Positions 17,798 to 26,089 of a DNA stretch of 34,055 bases are shown piece by piece. Made by a program: the position numbers and the translations under genes. The notes beneath the pieces were generated by a model. That model searched no databases. It saw only the letters and a list, made by a program, of their open reading frames with translations, and was not told where the DNA came from. Origin of the DNA: Desulfosarcina cetonica JCM 12296 (GTDB lineage: Bacteria; Desulfobacterota; Desulfobacteria; Desulfobacterales; Desulfosarcinaceae); assembly GCF_001311845.1 (NCBI RefSeq), contig NZ_BBCC01000047.1, positions 1-34,055 on the forward strand, in the 5' to 3' direction. How positions within the stretch are numbered: the first letter of the stretch is position 1; each line of letters begins with the position of its first letter.

Positions 17798-19267
17798 TTA
17801 TGCAATAATCTGAAGCAACACCATTATTTCATGCACGCCCCAATAGATTTTGGATTGAAGCTCACAATCCGTAATCCAGTCGTTTTTGTCCGAGACCTCG
17901 AAATCCTTGCAACCATCTATTTTTGAAAGCAAGTCATTTTCTATTTTATTCAGGGCATCATTGTACTCTTGATTTCGAATTATTTTTTTGACCACATTCA
18001 ACTTTGAGGTTATCACCCGCTTGGCATTGGGTTGTTTAAAGAGATCATTATCTGCCGCCTCGATCTCCATAACAAGATTGTTTATTTTTTCTTCAATCGT
18101 TGGTAGCGGGTCAATCGCCCCGTAAACAATGATTTTGTTCTGATCCACATAATTCCAGCCGGCCTCTAGCGTATCGATTGCAGTTGTCCCCTCGGGCAGC
18201 GGGTCGACACGGATCATGGTGGCCGTACGTGTGGCAAAACCTGCATTGTGATCGGCATTATCATCAAACGGCCATATGACATCCTGCATATCCGAGTTGG
18301 AGGCCTGATCCGGTGGCCCAACCACTTTTTGAGGCGGCACTACCCTGAACGGGCCTTCTCCATCGAGTTTATTATCAGTATTCAATATGCCAGGTTTCAG
18401 ATACACGCCGTCTCTTTTAAAGGCGAGCATAAGTTGAAGCCCATTTTCAACGTCGATTGGTGCTTCGGGTGAATAATCACCACAAGGGGGGGAAGAGTAA
18501 TCGCACCATCCATAATCAGTATTTTCTTGATCCGCCTCTTCATGGTAATAGAATGTGGCCGCCGGATATGTTCCATAGACATGATAAAATAATGGATCTG
18601 GGTCCAGCTCCAAAGGATGATACTGGGACCAACCGTCAGGCGCATAAACATTAATGCTTTGGGCTTCCGGTAGTATGCCGGCATCGCTTAGTACCTGAGA
18701 CATGGTCACTCCGCTGTATTCCGCGTAGAAATCACCTGACTTGTGTGTGTTCATCAGCATGAACTGCTTGTGTGGCGGCATGCTTTCTAAATCATCGAGT
18801 GTGTACACCCGGTAAGGAGCAGGCACCTTGGTAGGGTCGTCATTGGCATCCCCAGGAAAACGTAACGCGGCAATTTCCTGTGCGTTTGTATACCCATCGC
18901 CATCTGAATCCAAATTTTTGATAATGTCAAAGGCGTCTTCATTTTGTCCGGCGCTCCGGTAATCTTTTCCAAACTGGTTTAACGTCGTGTCAATATCGCC
19001 GGATGCATCATACCCGAAGGAATAGTGGCACCATTGGCAACTGCCCAATGTGACCCAAACATCTGTCTTTTTTTCGTATTGGCCATTGGCGTGACACAGC
19101 ACACAGCTATCGAGTTTGGTTCCGGCCATATCCGGATAGGCAGATAAAAAGTTAGGTGAGTCGGTGTCCACTCCACCATGGTCATAGGCAGCATAGGCTG
19201 TCGGTATGAAAACTAAAAGCAATACAAAAACTGATGGAACAAACCATTTACTATACATCATAACCAT
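17798..19267 (-). CDS. Secreted dihaem c-type cytochrome with EF-hand-like calcium loop, 489 aa
   Basis: The signal peptide (YSKWFVPSVFVLLLVFIPTAYA) ends at AYA. Two haem c motifs follow, CVLCH and CQWCH, in the first 80 residues. A calcium-loop motif, DSDGDGYTNAQEIAAL, is next. The middle region (SGVTMSQVLSDAGI, INVYAPDGWSQYHPLELDP) resembles the molybdopterin-binding oxidoreductase fold as seen in haem-containing surface proteins, but no cofactor-binding cysteine is obvious. The C-terminus (IDGCKDFEVSDKNDWITDC) resembles a tail found on other exported proteins of this group. It is monocistronic, read leftward, and more AT-rich than its neighbours, suggesting possible transfer. A periplasmic or surface electron-transfer or binding role is inferred; the reaction is unknown. 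Confidence 0.7.
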   Translation of the reverse strand: MVMMYSKWFVPSVFVLLLVFIPTAYAAYDHGGVDTDSPNFLSAYPDMAGTKLDSCVLCHANGQYEKKTDVWVTLGSCQWCHYSFGYDASGDIDTTLNQFGKDYRSAGQNEDAFDIIKNLDSDGDGYTNAQEIAALRFPGDANDDPTKVPAPYRVYTLDDLESMPPHKQFMLMNTHKSGDFYAEYSGVTMSQVLSDAGILPEAQSINVYAPDGWSQYHPLELDPDPLFYHVYGTYPAATFYYHEEADQENTDYGWCDYSSPPCGDYSPEAPIDVENGLQLMLAFKRDGVYLKPGILNTDNKLDGEGPFRVVPPQKVVGPPDQASNSDMQDVIWPFDDNADHNAGFATRTATMIRVDPLPEGTTAIDTLEAGWNYVDQNKIIVYGAIDPLPTIEEKINNLVMEIEAADNDLFKQPNAKRVITSKLNVVKKIIRNQEYNDALNKIENDLLSKIDGCKDFEVSDKNDWITDCELQSKIYWGVHEIMVLLQIIA

Positions 19268-19800
19268 AAATCAGAAATATTCCTGCCTTATTTGAACCAA
19301 ATATTGACCCTGTTGGAAAAAAGCTCACAAATATCTGTTCTCCTGTGAAGTAGAGAACAATCAGGATCACTATGAAAAATTTAACGCGGTTATGTTCTCA
19401 TGCAAAGGATTCATTGGCTGGCCTTCCAATTACTTTCGTTGGGGCTCGGCAGTACCTGAAATGCACGAAGGAATGTGGGAAATGGCTTTGCGGCTGGCCT
19501 TGGGGGCCCACCAGGCGCAGGGAGGGGGACTCCCATCGCAGCAAGCACAAAAAAGGCGATATCAACGGCTTTTTCAAGGAACTGGCGAACAGTGTTCTGA
19601 TTTATCCCAATAATCATGCAATGTCGTGATAGACGGGATTATGTATACTTCCTAAGAAATTGAACGCGGATACAAATAAGTCCCCTGCCGTCTTGCGGCA
19701 ACCAAAGAACGTGTCTTTTCCATTAGTTGACGAAATGTATGTGGGCACCTTTTCCCGTCCGTTTGATTGATTCCGGAGACTCGGCATAACGCCACATTTT

Positions 19801-19817
19801 TTTTACATTCTGTAAAA
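19801..19817. promoter_or_regulatory. Palindrome TTTTACA-TTC-TGTAAAA, candidate activator site
   Basis: A perfect 7-bp inverted repeat with a 3-bp spacer lies about 105-120 bp upstream of the sigma54 promoter at 19921, the usual distance for an enhancer-binding-protein site. Confidence 0.45.
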
Positions 19818-19920
19818 TTTTCTGACACCTCACGGGCCCGCTTGTCAGAAGAGGTCAGCCGATCATGCAGATATTGAATGAAATTTATTATTTTTGAAGT
19901 ATTTTAAAAAGTTTTTCGCC

Positions 19921-19937
19921 TGGCATATGACTTGCTT
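19921..19937 (+). promoter_or_regulatory. Sigma54 (-24/-12) promoter
   Basis: TGGCATATGACTTGCTT matches the TGGCAC-N5-TTGC(A/T) consensus, with GG at 19922-19923 and GC at 19934-19935 separated by exactly 10 bp. Transcription would start near 19947 and read into the response-regulator gene. Confidence 0.7.
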
Positions 19938-20158
19938 CGCAACACTATCGATTGTTGTCAGCCACCACCGCCACATCCATCATGACCTTAGCCACTGTTT
20001 TGCGTTGTTCATCAATCTCCAGGTACGTGTGGTCCTGCTCGCGGAGTAATGGAAAAACTCATTCTCGCTGCCTGGATTTGCGACGATTGGGAGCTGAAAT
20101 CAATTTCGAGCGGGCAATCGGCAAGGGGGCTTTCACACGTATCAAAAGGAGATTGAAC

Positions 20159-20590
20159 ATGACTACCGTAAAGGTCCTTTTTATAGATGATGAAAAAGCC
20201 TTTGTCGATACCATGGCGAAGCGGTTGATGAAAAGAGGAATAGATGTCGTTCCGGCATTTAACGGAAAGGACGCCTTGGACCGCATAAAAAAAAATAGTG
20301 CAATCGAGGCCATTATTTTAGATATCAAAATGCCGGTGATGGACGGTATGGCGGCCTTAAAGGTGATTAAAAGAAAATATCCCCTCTTGGAAGTCATCAT
20401 GCTCACCGGTCACGCTACGGTGGAATCCGCAATCGAGGGAATGAAGATGGGCGCCTTTGATTACCTGATGAAGCCTTGCGATATGGATCGGTTGGTCTCA
20501 ACGGTGGAAGCGGCGGCAAAACGAAAGCAGCAGCAGGAACAAAGAATCATACAAAGAAGAAAATGGGGGCGATTGGTCTCCGGTGTATAA
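20159..20590 (+). CDS. Stand-alone response regulator (CheY-like receiver domain), 143 aa
   Basis: The ATG at 20159 follows AAAAGGAG. The product is a single receiver domain: acidic pair in VLFIDDEKAF, phospho-acceptor Asp in IILDIKMPVMDGM (about residue 54), the Thr of VIMLTGHAT, and the Lys of YLMKPCD. After the domain there is only a short basic, Gln-rich helix (AAKRKQQQEQRIIQRRKWGR) and no DNA-binding output domain. It probably signals through protein contact or relays phosphate. No kinase gene is nearby. It is preceded by a sigma54 promoter and a leader of about 210 nt. Confidence 0.88.
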   Translation: MTTVKVLFIDDEKAFVDTMAKRLMKRGIDVVPAFNGKDALDRIKKNSAIEAIILDIKMPVMDGMAALKVIKRKYPLLEVIMLTGHATVESAIEGMKMGAFDYLMKPCDMDRLVSTVEAAAKRKQQQEQRIIQRRKWGRLVSGV

Positions 20591-20633
20591 CATGCTCCGG
20601 CACAAGGGGGCTAGTGACGGGCTGGGAAGGAAA

Positions 20634-20658
20634 ACCGGCTCCCTTTGCGGGAGCCGGT
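20634..20658 (-). terminator. Intrinsic terminator of the leftward hdr cluster
   Basis: ACCGGCTCCC (20634-20643) and GGGAGCCGGT (20649-20658) form a perfect 10-bp stem with a 5-nt loop. Read leftward it is followed by TTTTCC. It also separates the cluster from the convergent response regulator. Confidence 0.8.
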
Positions 20659-20668
20659 GTTGGCTGCT

Positions 20669-21989
20669 TTACATGTTGGATGATTCGGGATGGAAGACAT
20701 CCACATCCACGAGATCCTCGCCCAGGTAGGCACGCTCGTTGGGACCGAGAATGCCCAGGGAGAGGCACAGGATCGTCCACAGGTGAACGGTCTGCCACGC
20801 GTGGCCGGCTTGGTCGCTCAGGTCATGGACCTGGGCATGGCAGTTGTGGCACGGCGTGATGCAGTAGGGCGCCTTGGTGGCCAGGATCTGGTCGGTCTTG
20901 AGCTTGCCGTAGGCCCGCCGTTCGTCCGGGAATCCGGACTGCAGGAAGCCACCACCGCCGCCGCAGCAGAAGTTGTTGGATCGGTTGGGATACATGTCGA
21001 CGAAGTTTTCCTCGCCAACCGCGGCCTTGACCACGAAACGCAGGTCCTCGGCCACGGGGTCGCCGAAGGTCTTGCGTACCAGCTGGCAGGGATCCTGGAC
21101 GGTGAACTTGATCTGACGATCCTTGTTCCATTCGGAGCTGGGTTTCAGCCTCCCTTCGCGGATCCACTGGGCGTAGTATTGAATGATGCTTTTGATTTCG
21201 AAATTGGGTTCGAGCTTGAATTTTTTCAGTCCGGCCCGGACTGCAAAGAGTTCGTGCCCTCACTCCGTATTGAGCCAGACCTTGCAGCCCAGGTCCTCCA
21301 CGGCCTTTTTCTTCACCTCGACAATGTGTTTCCAGCTTTCGTCGTCACCCAGGAACATGCAGTAGTTCTCAGCTGCCCAGCCTTGGTGCCGTAGGTCCAG
21401 TCGGCGCCGGCGAGGTGCAGGATCTTCCACAGAGGGACCATCTCGTCCGGTTCGGTGACCGGCTCGCGGGAGTTCTGATTGAGGAAGAATTCGGCGTTCT
21501 GTTTGTTCACCGGGGCTTTCATCTCCGCGAATTCCGGCTGGGCCTCGCGGTATTCTTCCAGCACATCTTCGACCACGAACTGGAAGTCTTCTTCCGTGGC
21601 ACCCATGGCGCTGCAGGTATCGTTGCGCAGGGCCACATCACAGGAACCGAGGATGCCCTTGGGCCGCTGGTCACGGGGCCAGCTGGCGCGGGCGTTGAAG
21701 ACCAGCTGCGGGATGTCGATCTTCATGGGGCAAACGTAGATGCAGCGCTGGCACATGCTGCACATCCAGACCCATTTGGTGCTCAGGACTTCCTCGTCCA
21801 TGCCCAGAGCCGCCATACGCAAAAATTTTCGGGGATCCATTCCCTCCAGACCCGTTGCCGGACATCCTGAAGAACAGGCGCCACAGGTCAGGCACAAGTT
21901 CAGGTTACCCCCCTCGGGAGGATCTCCTTGACCTTGTCGATGAAAACGGATCGCTTCTTACCGCCGAGCTTGATCGCTTCATCAGCCAT
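20669..21989 (-). CDS. HdrCB-like (HdrD-type) iron-sulfur subunit with predicted selenocysteine (joined, two frame breaks)
   Basis: The ATG at 21989 follows GGAGGAAT; joined length about 440 aa. The N-terminus is HdrC-like, with two [4Fe-4S] motifs: CLTCGACSSGCP (C33-C43) and CSMCQRCIYVCP (C77-C87). The C-terminal part is HdrB-like, with two CCG regions. The second is complete (DPCQLVRK, NNFCCGGGGGF, TPCHNCHAQV). In the first, the usual ECGH motif reads E-TGA-GH (codon 21262-21260, about residue 244); the frame is open on both sides, so this is best read as selenocysteine. Breaks lie near 21915-21925 (ILPEGGNLNL restored) and 21366-21380 (KAENYCMFLGD region restored), one base missing at each. 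It probably carries electrons between the HdrA-type flavoproteins and a thiol or ferredoxin-like partner. A gap of 254 bp separates it from the upstream gene. Confidence 0.85.
21227..21262 (-). promoter_or_regulatory. Predicted SECIS hairpin after the in-frame TGA of the HdrCB-like gene
   Basis: Read leftward, TGA (21262-21260) is followed after 22 nt by the loop GGGCC, closed by a perfect 6-bp stem CAGTCC/GGACTG (21243-21227). A 4-16 bp stem, a G at the start of the loop, and a loop 16-37 nt from UGA are the known bacterial SECIS requirements. All three are met. Confidence 0.65.
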
Positions 21990-22033
21990 ACTGTTAATTC
22001 CTCCGTTATTGGTTTACCAACGACATTACCATT

Positions 22034-22050
22034 TTGATAAAAATTATCAA
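22034..22050 (-). promoter_or_regulatory. Candidate promoter/palindrome upstream of the HdrCB-like gene
   Basis: Read leftward, TTGATA and TAATGT are 16 bp apart and could give the gene its own promoter. The -35 part lies in the perfect inverted repeat TTGATAA/TTATCAA (3-bp spacer), a possible operator. Confidence 0.35.
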
Positions 22051-22190
22051 GTAAGTCTTTTATTGATGAATAGACGGTAAATTACAAGGAAAAAATCGAC
22101 CCGTCAGTGACCGTTTGCCCGTCGGCACAACACCCCAATTAAGGTCGGATCACCGGAAACGCGGTCGTTCGTTGGTGCGAAGACAGGAAA

Positions 22191-22217
22191 CGCCCCCGCC
22201 ATGATGCCGGCGGGGCG
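22191..22217 (-). terminator. Hairpin between the HdrA/MvhD fusion and HdrCB-like genes
   Basis: CGCCCCCGCC (22191-22200) and GGCGGGGCG (22209-22217) form a GC-rich stem with one bulge, 27 bp beyond the upstream stop. The U tract is short (TTT), so partial termination is likely. Confidence 0.5.
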
Positions 22218-22243
22218 CTTTGGGTTGCTTGGGGATGAACGGA

Positions 22244-23873
22244 CTATTTGGCTTTCAATTGGGCTTCCATGTCCATCAGGATGGTGGAAAAATCAGCGCC
22301 CATGTTGGAGGCTGTGGTGGCGAAGCAGATGCGCTCTTTCTCGACCCCGATGGCGGCCAGCATTTCCTGGGCGTTGGCGGCACGCCAGCGGCATACAGGC
22401 TGCCCCGCTCGGATTTGCAGTTGCCATTGTGGCAGGCCATGATCACCACGCCGTCGGCGCCTTCGGCCAGGGCGTGCATGATGTAGTCGATATCCACCTT
22501 GCCGGCACAGGGCACGGTAACGGTCTTCAGGCCGGCGGGCAACGGCATGCCGAAGGATTCGGCCATCTTGGCGGCTTCCAACCCGCTGTTCTGGCAGCAG
22601 AAGGCCACGATCGTGGGGGCGTCGCCGGTCTTGGCGGTGGCCGACTGGCCGACCGTCTCGATCATGGCGGTGTCGTTGTAGTCACCGATCTGGATGGCAT
22701 CCATGGGACATTCGGAGGCGCAGATGCCGCAGCCCTGGCAGGCCACCTTGGAAATCACCGGCTTGTTTTCCGCGGCCCAGTAGATCGCCCCGTGGGGGCA
22801 GCAGCGGTAGCAGGTGAGACAGAAGGTGCATTTGCCCGTGTCGATAACGGCCTTGTCGGTCGGCACATCGATGGTGCCGTCGCCCAACAGCCCGCGGACC
22901 CGTAGGGCGGCATTTTCCGCATCCATCAGGGCGCCGTAACGTTTTTTCACCCGACGGCTGCCACCGACCACGAAGATGCCCTCGCGGTTGGTTGAAACCG
23001 GATAGCGGTGCACGTTGTCGGTCTGTAAGAAGCCCATGGACCCCATATCGATCTTGAGCATGTCGGCCAGGGCCGCATTGACGTCGTCGGCACCGATGGC
23101 CTCTTCGACCACGATGATATCCGGCACCAATTCCACCGGCCGTTGCAGGACCGGGTCGTCATAGGTGATGGAAAGGGCGCTGCCCTCCTGGGCGACGGTG
23201 GGTTGGGCGGTCAGTTTGATGTACATGGCGCCCTTGTCGCGGCACTCCAGATAGAGACGCTCGAGACCGTCCTCGGCCACCTTGAGGTCGCCGGCGATCA
23301 CATAGGCGCTCGTATCGGCCTGGTTTTCCAGGGCCAGAACACTCTTCAAAACCCGCTCCAGCACCAGGGGGTTGCCATCCTGGGCCAGGCCCATGAGAAA
23401 GGCGATGGATTTGCCGGCGAAGGCGGCCGGGTTGCTTTTAAGGGCCGCTTCCAGCTGACTCTGGCTGAGCACGGTGTCGGACAGGGTCAGCCCGTAGGCG
23501 TCGTTCATCGGGCAGGAGACCAGTTCCGAGGCCACCACGATGGCGCCCACGGATTTCTCGACGATGTCCTCGTTGCCTGACAGCCATACCCGGAAATCTC
23601 CGGGGACGCCGGCGGCACCATCCATGCGGGTGGCGGCGAGCATTTCGATCTTGTCCGATGCTTGGCCGTTTCCAGAAGCGCGTCCAGGGCAGCCTGTTCG
23701 TCACCCTCGACATCGGCGATAGCGGTGTCGGCGGGCGCGCCGCCGTCGATCAGGACCACATTGTAGCCGTTGGCGGCTATCTCGGTGGCGGCTTTCACGC
23801 CGGTCATGCCGGCACCGACCACCAGAACGTCGGTCGACAGCTTGATGGTTTCCATTTGCGTCTGTTGTGTCAT
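22244..23873 (-). CDS. HdrA-like flavoprotein fused to MvhD domain (QmoB-like), joined across two one-base deletions
   Basis: The ATG at 23873 overlaps the previous stop (ATGA) and follows GGGAGGG. The N-terminus has a Rossmann FAD site (VLVVGAGMTGVKAATEIA). The middle has two [4Fe-4S] motifs, CTFCLTCYRCCPHGA and CQGCGICASECPMDA. The C-terminal 130 residues are an MvhD domain (IVAFCCQNSG, VPCAGKVDIDYIMHALAEGAD, MACHNGNCKSERG); its cysteines are Cys, not Sec. Breaks lie near 23655-23662 (ETAKASDKIEMLAATRMDG restored) and 22378-22388 (PANAQEMLAAIG restored, ending QLKAK at 22244). The joined length is about 543 aa, shorter than typical QmoB. It probably receives electrons from MetVF or HdrA and may take part in flavin-based bifurcation. 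Confidence 0.85.
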
Positions 23874-25054
23874 GAGGCCCTCCCCAGATATTTCATCACT
23901 TCGCCGGCAGACTGACCTGCATGGACGATGGATTCGGCAATGGTTTTCGGTCCCGATGCGGTACCGGCCACGAATACGCCCGGCTGACCGGTGGTCACCC
24001 GGTTCATGCTGTCGGCACAGGCAAAGAAACCGTCACCGCCCAGCGGCGCCCCGGTGGCCTCGGCCAGGGCCGCGTTGTCAGCCGACGGCATGATACCGAC
24101 GGACAATACGACCAGATCGAAGATGTCCTCGATCGCTTCACTGCTGCCTTCGGAAGCCATGAAGCGGGTGCGAATGCGATCGTCTTCGGTCTCGTACATA
24201 TCCACGGGAATGGTGCGCACGAACTTCATCTCGTCTTTGCACTTCTGGTAGAAGACGGGAAAGTCGTTGCCCGTGTTCTGGATGTCCATGTAGAAAATGG
24301 TGATATCCAGTTCCGGGTCCTTGTGTTTCATGGACTGGGCGGTTCTCAGGGCATAGGGACAGCAGACCTGGCTGCACCACAGGTTGCCCAGACGTTCGTC
24401 GCGGCTGCCCACGCACTGAATGAAGGCGACCTTCTTGGGGGGCTGACCGTCCGACGGCCGCAACACCTTGCCATTGGCGCGCTTGCCTTGTTCCAGATCC
24501 AGACCGCTGATGACGTTTTTCAGTTCGTTATAGCGATAGGTGGATTTTTTGTTGGGATCGAAGGGGGTGAAGCCGCTGGCGACGACCACGGCATCCACTT
24601 CCAGGTCGTCCGCCTTGCCGGTGGTCTCTGGGTTGAGGCTGCCGTCGGCGTTGTAGAATTTGGCGTTGTTCAGGGAGTAGCCCTTGACCGCCGTACAACC
24701 CGCCGGATCGGCTGTGTAGCCCCCCTCACAGGCACTGGCGTCTTTGGCCGCGTCGGCCTTTTTCAGGCTGACCTTGAAATTGCCGTTTTTGTTGATTCCG
24801 GTCACCTCGGTGGCCAGATGCACGGAAATGGCCGGCTCGTTAACCACATTCTTGAGCATTTTCTCCACGGCACAAGCACCGCACTGGCGGCATTCGTCCG
24901 TGGCCTTGCAGGCGTATTGGATGGCGTGCCCGCCGAGAAAGTCGGCCTTTTCCACGAGCGCAACTTGTGCGCCAAGGCCGGCCAGTTCCCAGGCTGCCGT
25001 CAAACCGGCGATCCCGCCCCCAATGACCATGACTTTTTTCGATTCAGTACTCAC
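23870..25054 (-). CDS. HdrA/QmoA-like FAD iron-sulfur protein, 394 aa
   Basis: An intact gene. N-terminal dinucleotide fold VMVIGGGIAGLTAAWELAGL, then the HdrA signature GGHAIQYACKATDECRQCGAC, whose Cys bind a [4Fe-4S] cluster. A later segment, FIQCVGSRDERLGNLWCSQVCC, also matches HdrA/QmoA. The C-terminal FAD motif is GVFVAGTASGPKTIAESIVHAG. QmoA is about this size and, like this protein, lacks the extra ferredoxin domains of full HdrA. It sits directly after metF and overlaps the HdrA/MvhD gene, so the two flavoproteins probably form a heterodimer, as QmoA and QmoB do. No membrane QmoC is encoded here, so the complex is likely soluble. Confidence 0.88.
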   Translation of the reverse strand: MSTESKKVMVIGGGIAGLTAAWELAGLGAQVALVEKADFLGGHAIQYACKATDECRQCGACAVEKMLKNVVNEPAISVHLATEVTGINKNGNFKVSLKKADAAKDASACEGGYTADPAGCTAVKGYSLNNAKFYNADGSLNPETTGKADDLEVDAVVVASGFTPFDPNKKSTYRYNELKNVISGLDLEQGKRANGKVLRPSDGQPPKKVAFIQCVGSRDERLGNLWCSQVCCPYALRTAQSMKHKDPELDITIFYMDIQNTGNDFPVFYQKCKDEMKFVRTIPVDMYETEDDRIRTRFMASEGSSEAIEDIFDLVVLSVGIMPSADNAALAEATGAPLGGDGFFACADSMNRVTTGQPGVFVAGTASGPKTIAESIVHAGQSAGEVMKYLGRAS

Positions 25055-25104
25055 GTGAAAACTCCTTTAGTGATCGTTGGTTGACAATGGATGGTCGGTG
25101 CTGA

Positions 25105-26028
25105 TCAGACCACGGGCCTGGGCAGGACGTTTGCCCGTTCGGTGATTTCCGGCACCTTGTGTTCCCACTCGATGGCCATGAGATGAACACCGGCGACGCC
25201 CTTCATCTCCTTGAACTCCTCGATTTGTTCGCAGGCGATCTTGATGCCTTCGTCGGCGACCTTTTTCTTATCCACGCCCTGGAGGCGTTTGATGATTTCA
25301 TTGGGCACATCCATGCCGGGCACCTTCATCTGCATGTAGCGCGCCATACCGACACTCTTCATGGGCGTGACGCCGGCCAGGATGTAGACCTTCTCGGTGA
25401 GTCCCATGTCAACGGCTTCCTTGACCCACTGGCGCATTCTTTCCATGTTGAAGATGCACTGGGTCTGGACGAAATCGACGCCGGCGGCGACTTTCTTGGC
25501 CAGGCGATGGACGCGCCATTCGTGGGGCTCGGCAAAGGGGTTGGCCGCGCCGCCGATGAAAATTTGGGGGGGACCGTCGATGTCGGCGCCGCCGAGGAAC
25601 TTGGATTCGTCGCGCATTTTTTTGACGGTGCCGATCAGTTGGGTGGAGTCGATGTCGAAGACGCCCTTGGACTGGGGATGGTCGCCGAATTGCTGATGGT
25701 CGCCGGAGAGGCAGAGCATGTTGCGGATGCCCATGGCCGAGGCACCGAGGATGTCGGCCTGCATGGCCAACCGGTTGCGATCCCGGCAGACCATCTGGTA
25801 ATTGGGCTCGAGCCCCTCTTCGATGGCGATCAGCGAGGCCGCCCAGCTGGACATGCGCACCATGGCGGTCTGGTTGTCGGTGATATTGACGGCATCGACC
25901 TTGCCGACCAGGTGCTTGGCCTTATCCCGAACCGCCTCCACGTTGGATCCGCGGGGCGGCCCCAGTTCTCCGGTGAAGGCGAAATGACCGGCGCGCAATA
26001 TTTTTTCCAAATTGCTTCCTGATTTCAT
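25105..26028 (-). CDS. metF: Methylenetetrahydrofolate reductase, MetF
   Basis: A 307-aa FAD-type TIM-barrel enzyme interconverting 5,10-methylene-THF and 5-methyl-THF. The start at 26028 follows GAGGG. Landmarks are FTGELGPPRGSN near the start (active-site Glu in the TGEL segment), DAVNITDNQTAMVRMSS, NMLCLSGDHQQFGDHP, and FVQTQCIFNMERMRQW. Length and ending match the short MetF of acetogens and sulfate reducers that works with MetV instead of NADH. It lies between metV and the HdrA-like gene in the same orientation, so electrons probably come from, or go to, the Hdr subunits. It can serve acetyl-CoA oxidation or synthesis by the Wood-Ljungdahl pathway. Confidence 0.93.
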   Translation of the reverse strand: MKSGSNLEKILRAGHFAFTGELGPPRGSNVEAVRDKAKHLVGKVDAVNITDNQTAMVRMSSWAASLIAIEEGLEPNYQMVCRDRNRLAMQADILGASAMGIRNMLCLSGDHQQFGDHPQSKGVFDIDSTQLIGTVKKMRDESKFLGGADIDGPPQIFIGGAANPFAEPHEWRVHRLAKKVAAGVDFVQTQCIFNMERMRQWVKEAVDMGLTEKVYILAGVTPMKSVGMARYMQMKVPGMDVPNEIIKRLQGVDKKKVADEGIKIACEQIEEFKEMKGVAGVHLMAIEWEHKVPEITERANVLPRPVV

Positions 26029-26089
26029 ATGGTAATCCCTCTATATGGTTTGGCTTGTTTCAGTTGCTGATGGTGTCGCTCCGTCTCGG

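Larger units (their letters stand above)
19268..20158. other. Long gene-free stretch with a sigma54 promoter and palindromes
   Basis: No gene I can support. A rightward frame at 19372-19629 (85 codons, AGGAT before its ATG) has an odd Trp/Cys-rich composition and no recognisable family. TGTTCTC/GAGAACA (19336-19359) is a possible operator for the divergent dihaem gene. The right half holds the palindrome at 19801-19817 and the promoter at 19921-19937, leaving a leader of about 210 nt before the response regulator. Confidence 0.55.

Noticed and set aside
19372..19629. 85-codon rightward frame as a gene
   Set aside because: Weak ribosome binding site, unusual composition and no recognisable family; another frame on the same strand is equally open.
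19945..20060. Leftward 37-codon open stretch (LLREQDHTYLEIDEQ) ending near 19960
   Set aside because: Preceded directly by a stop codon and without a start or ribosome binding site; likely chance, though it could be a gene remnant.
22034..22050. FNR/CRP-type box TTGAT...ATCAA
   Set aside because: The half-sites are 7 bp apart instead of 4, so it does not fit the FNR consensus; kept only as a possible promoter/operator.
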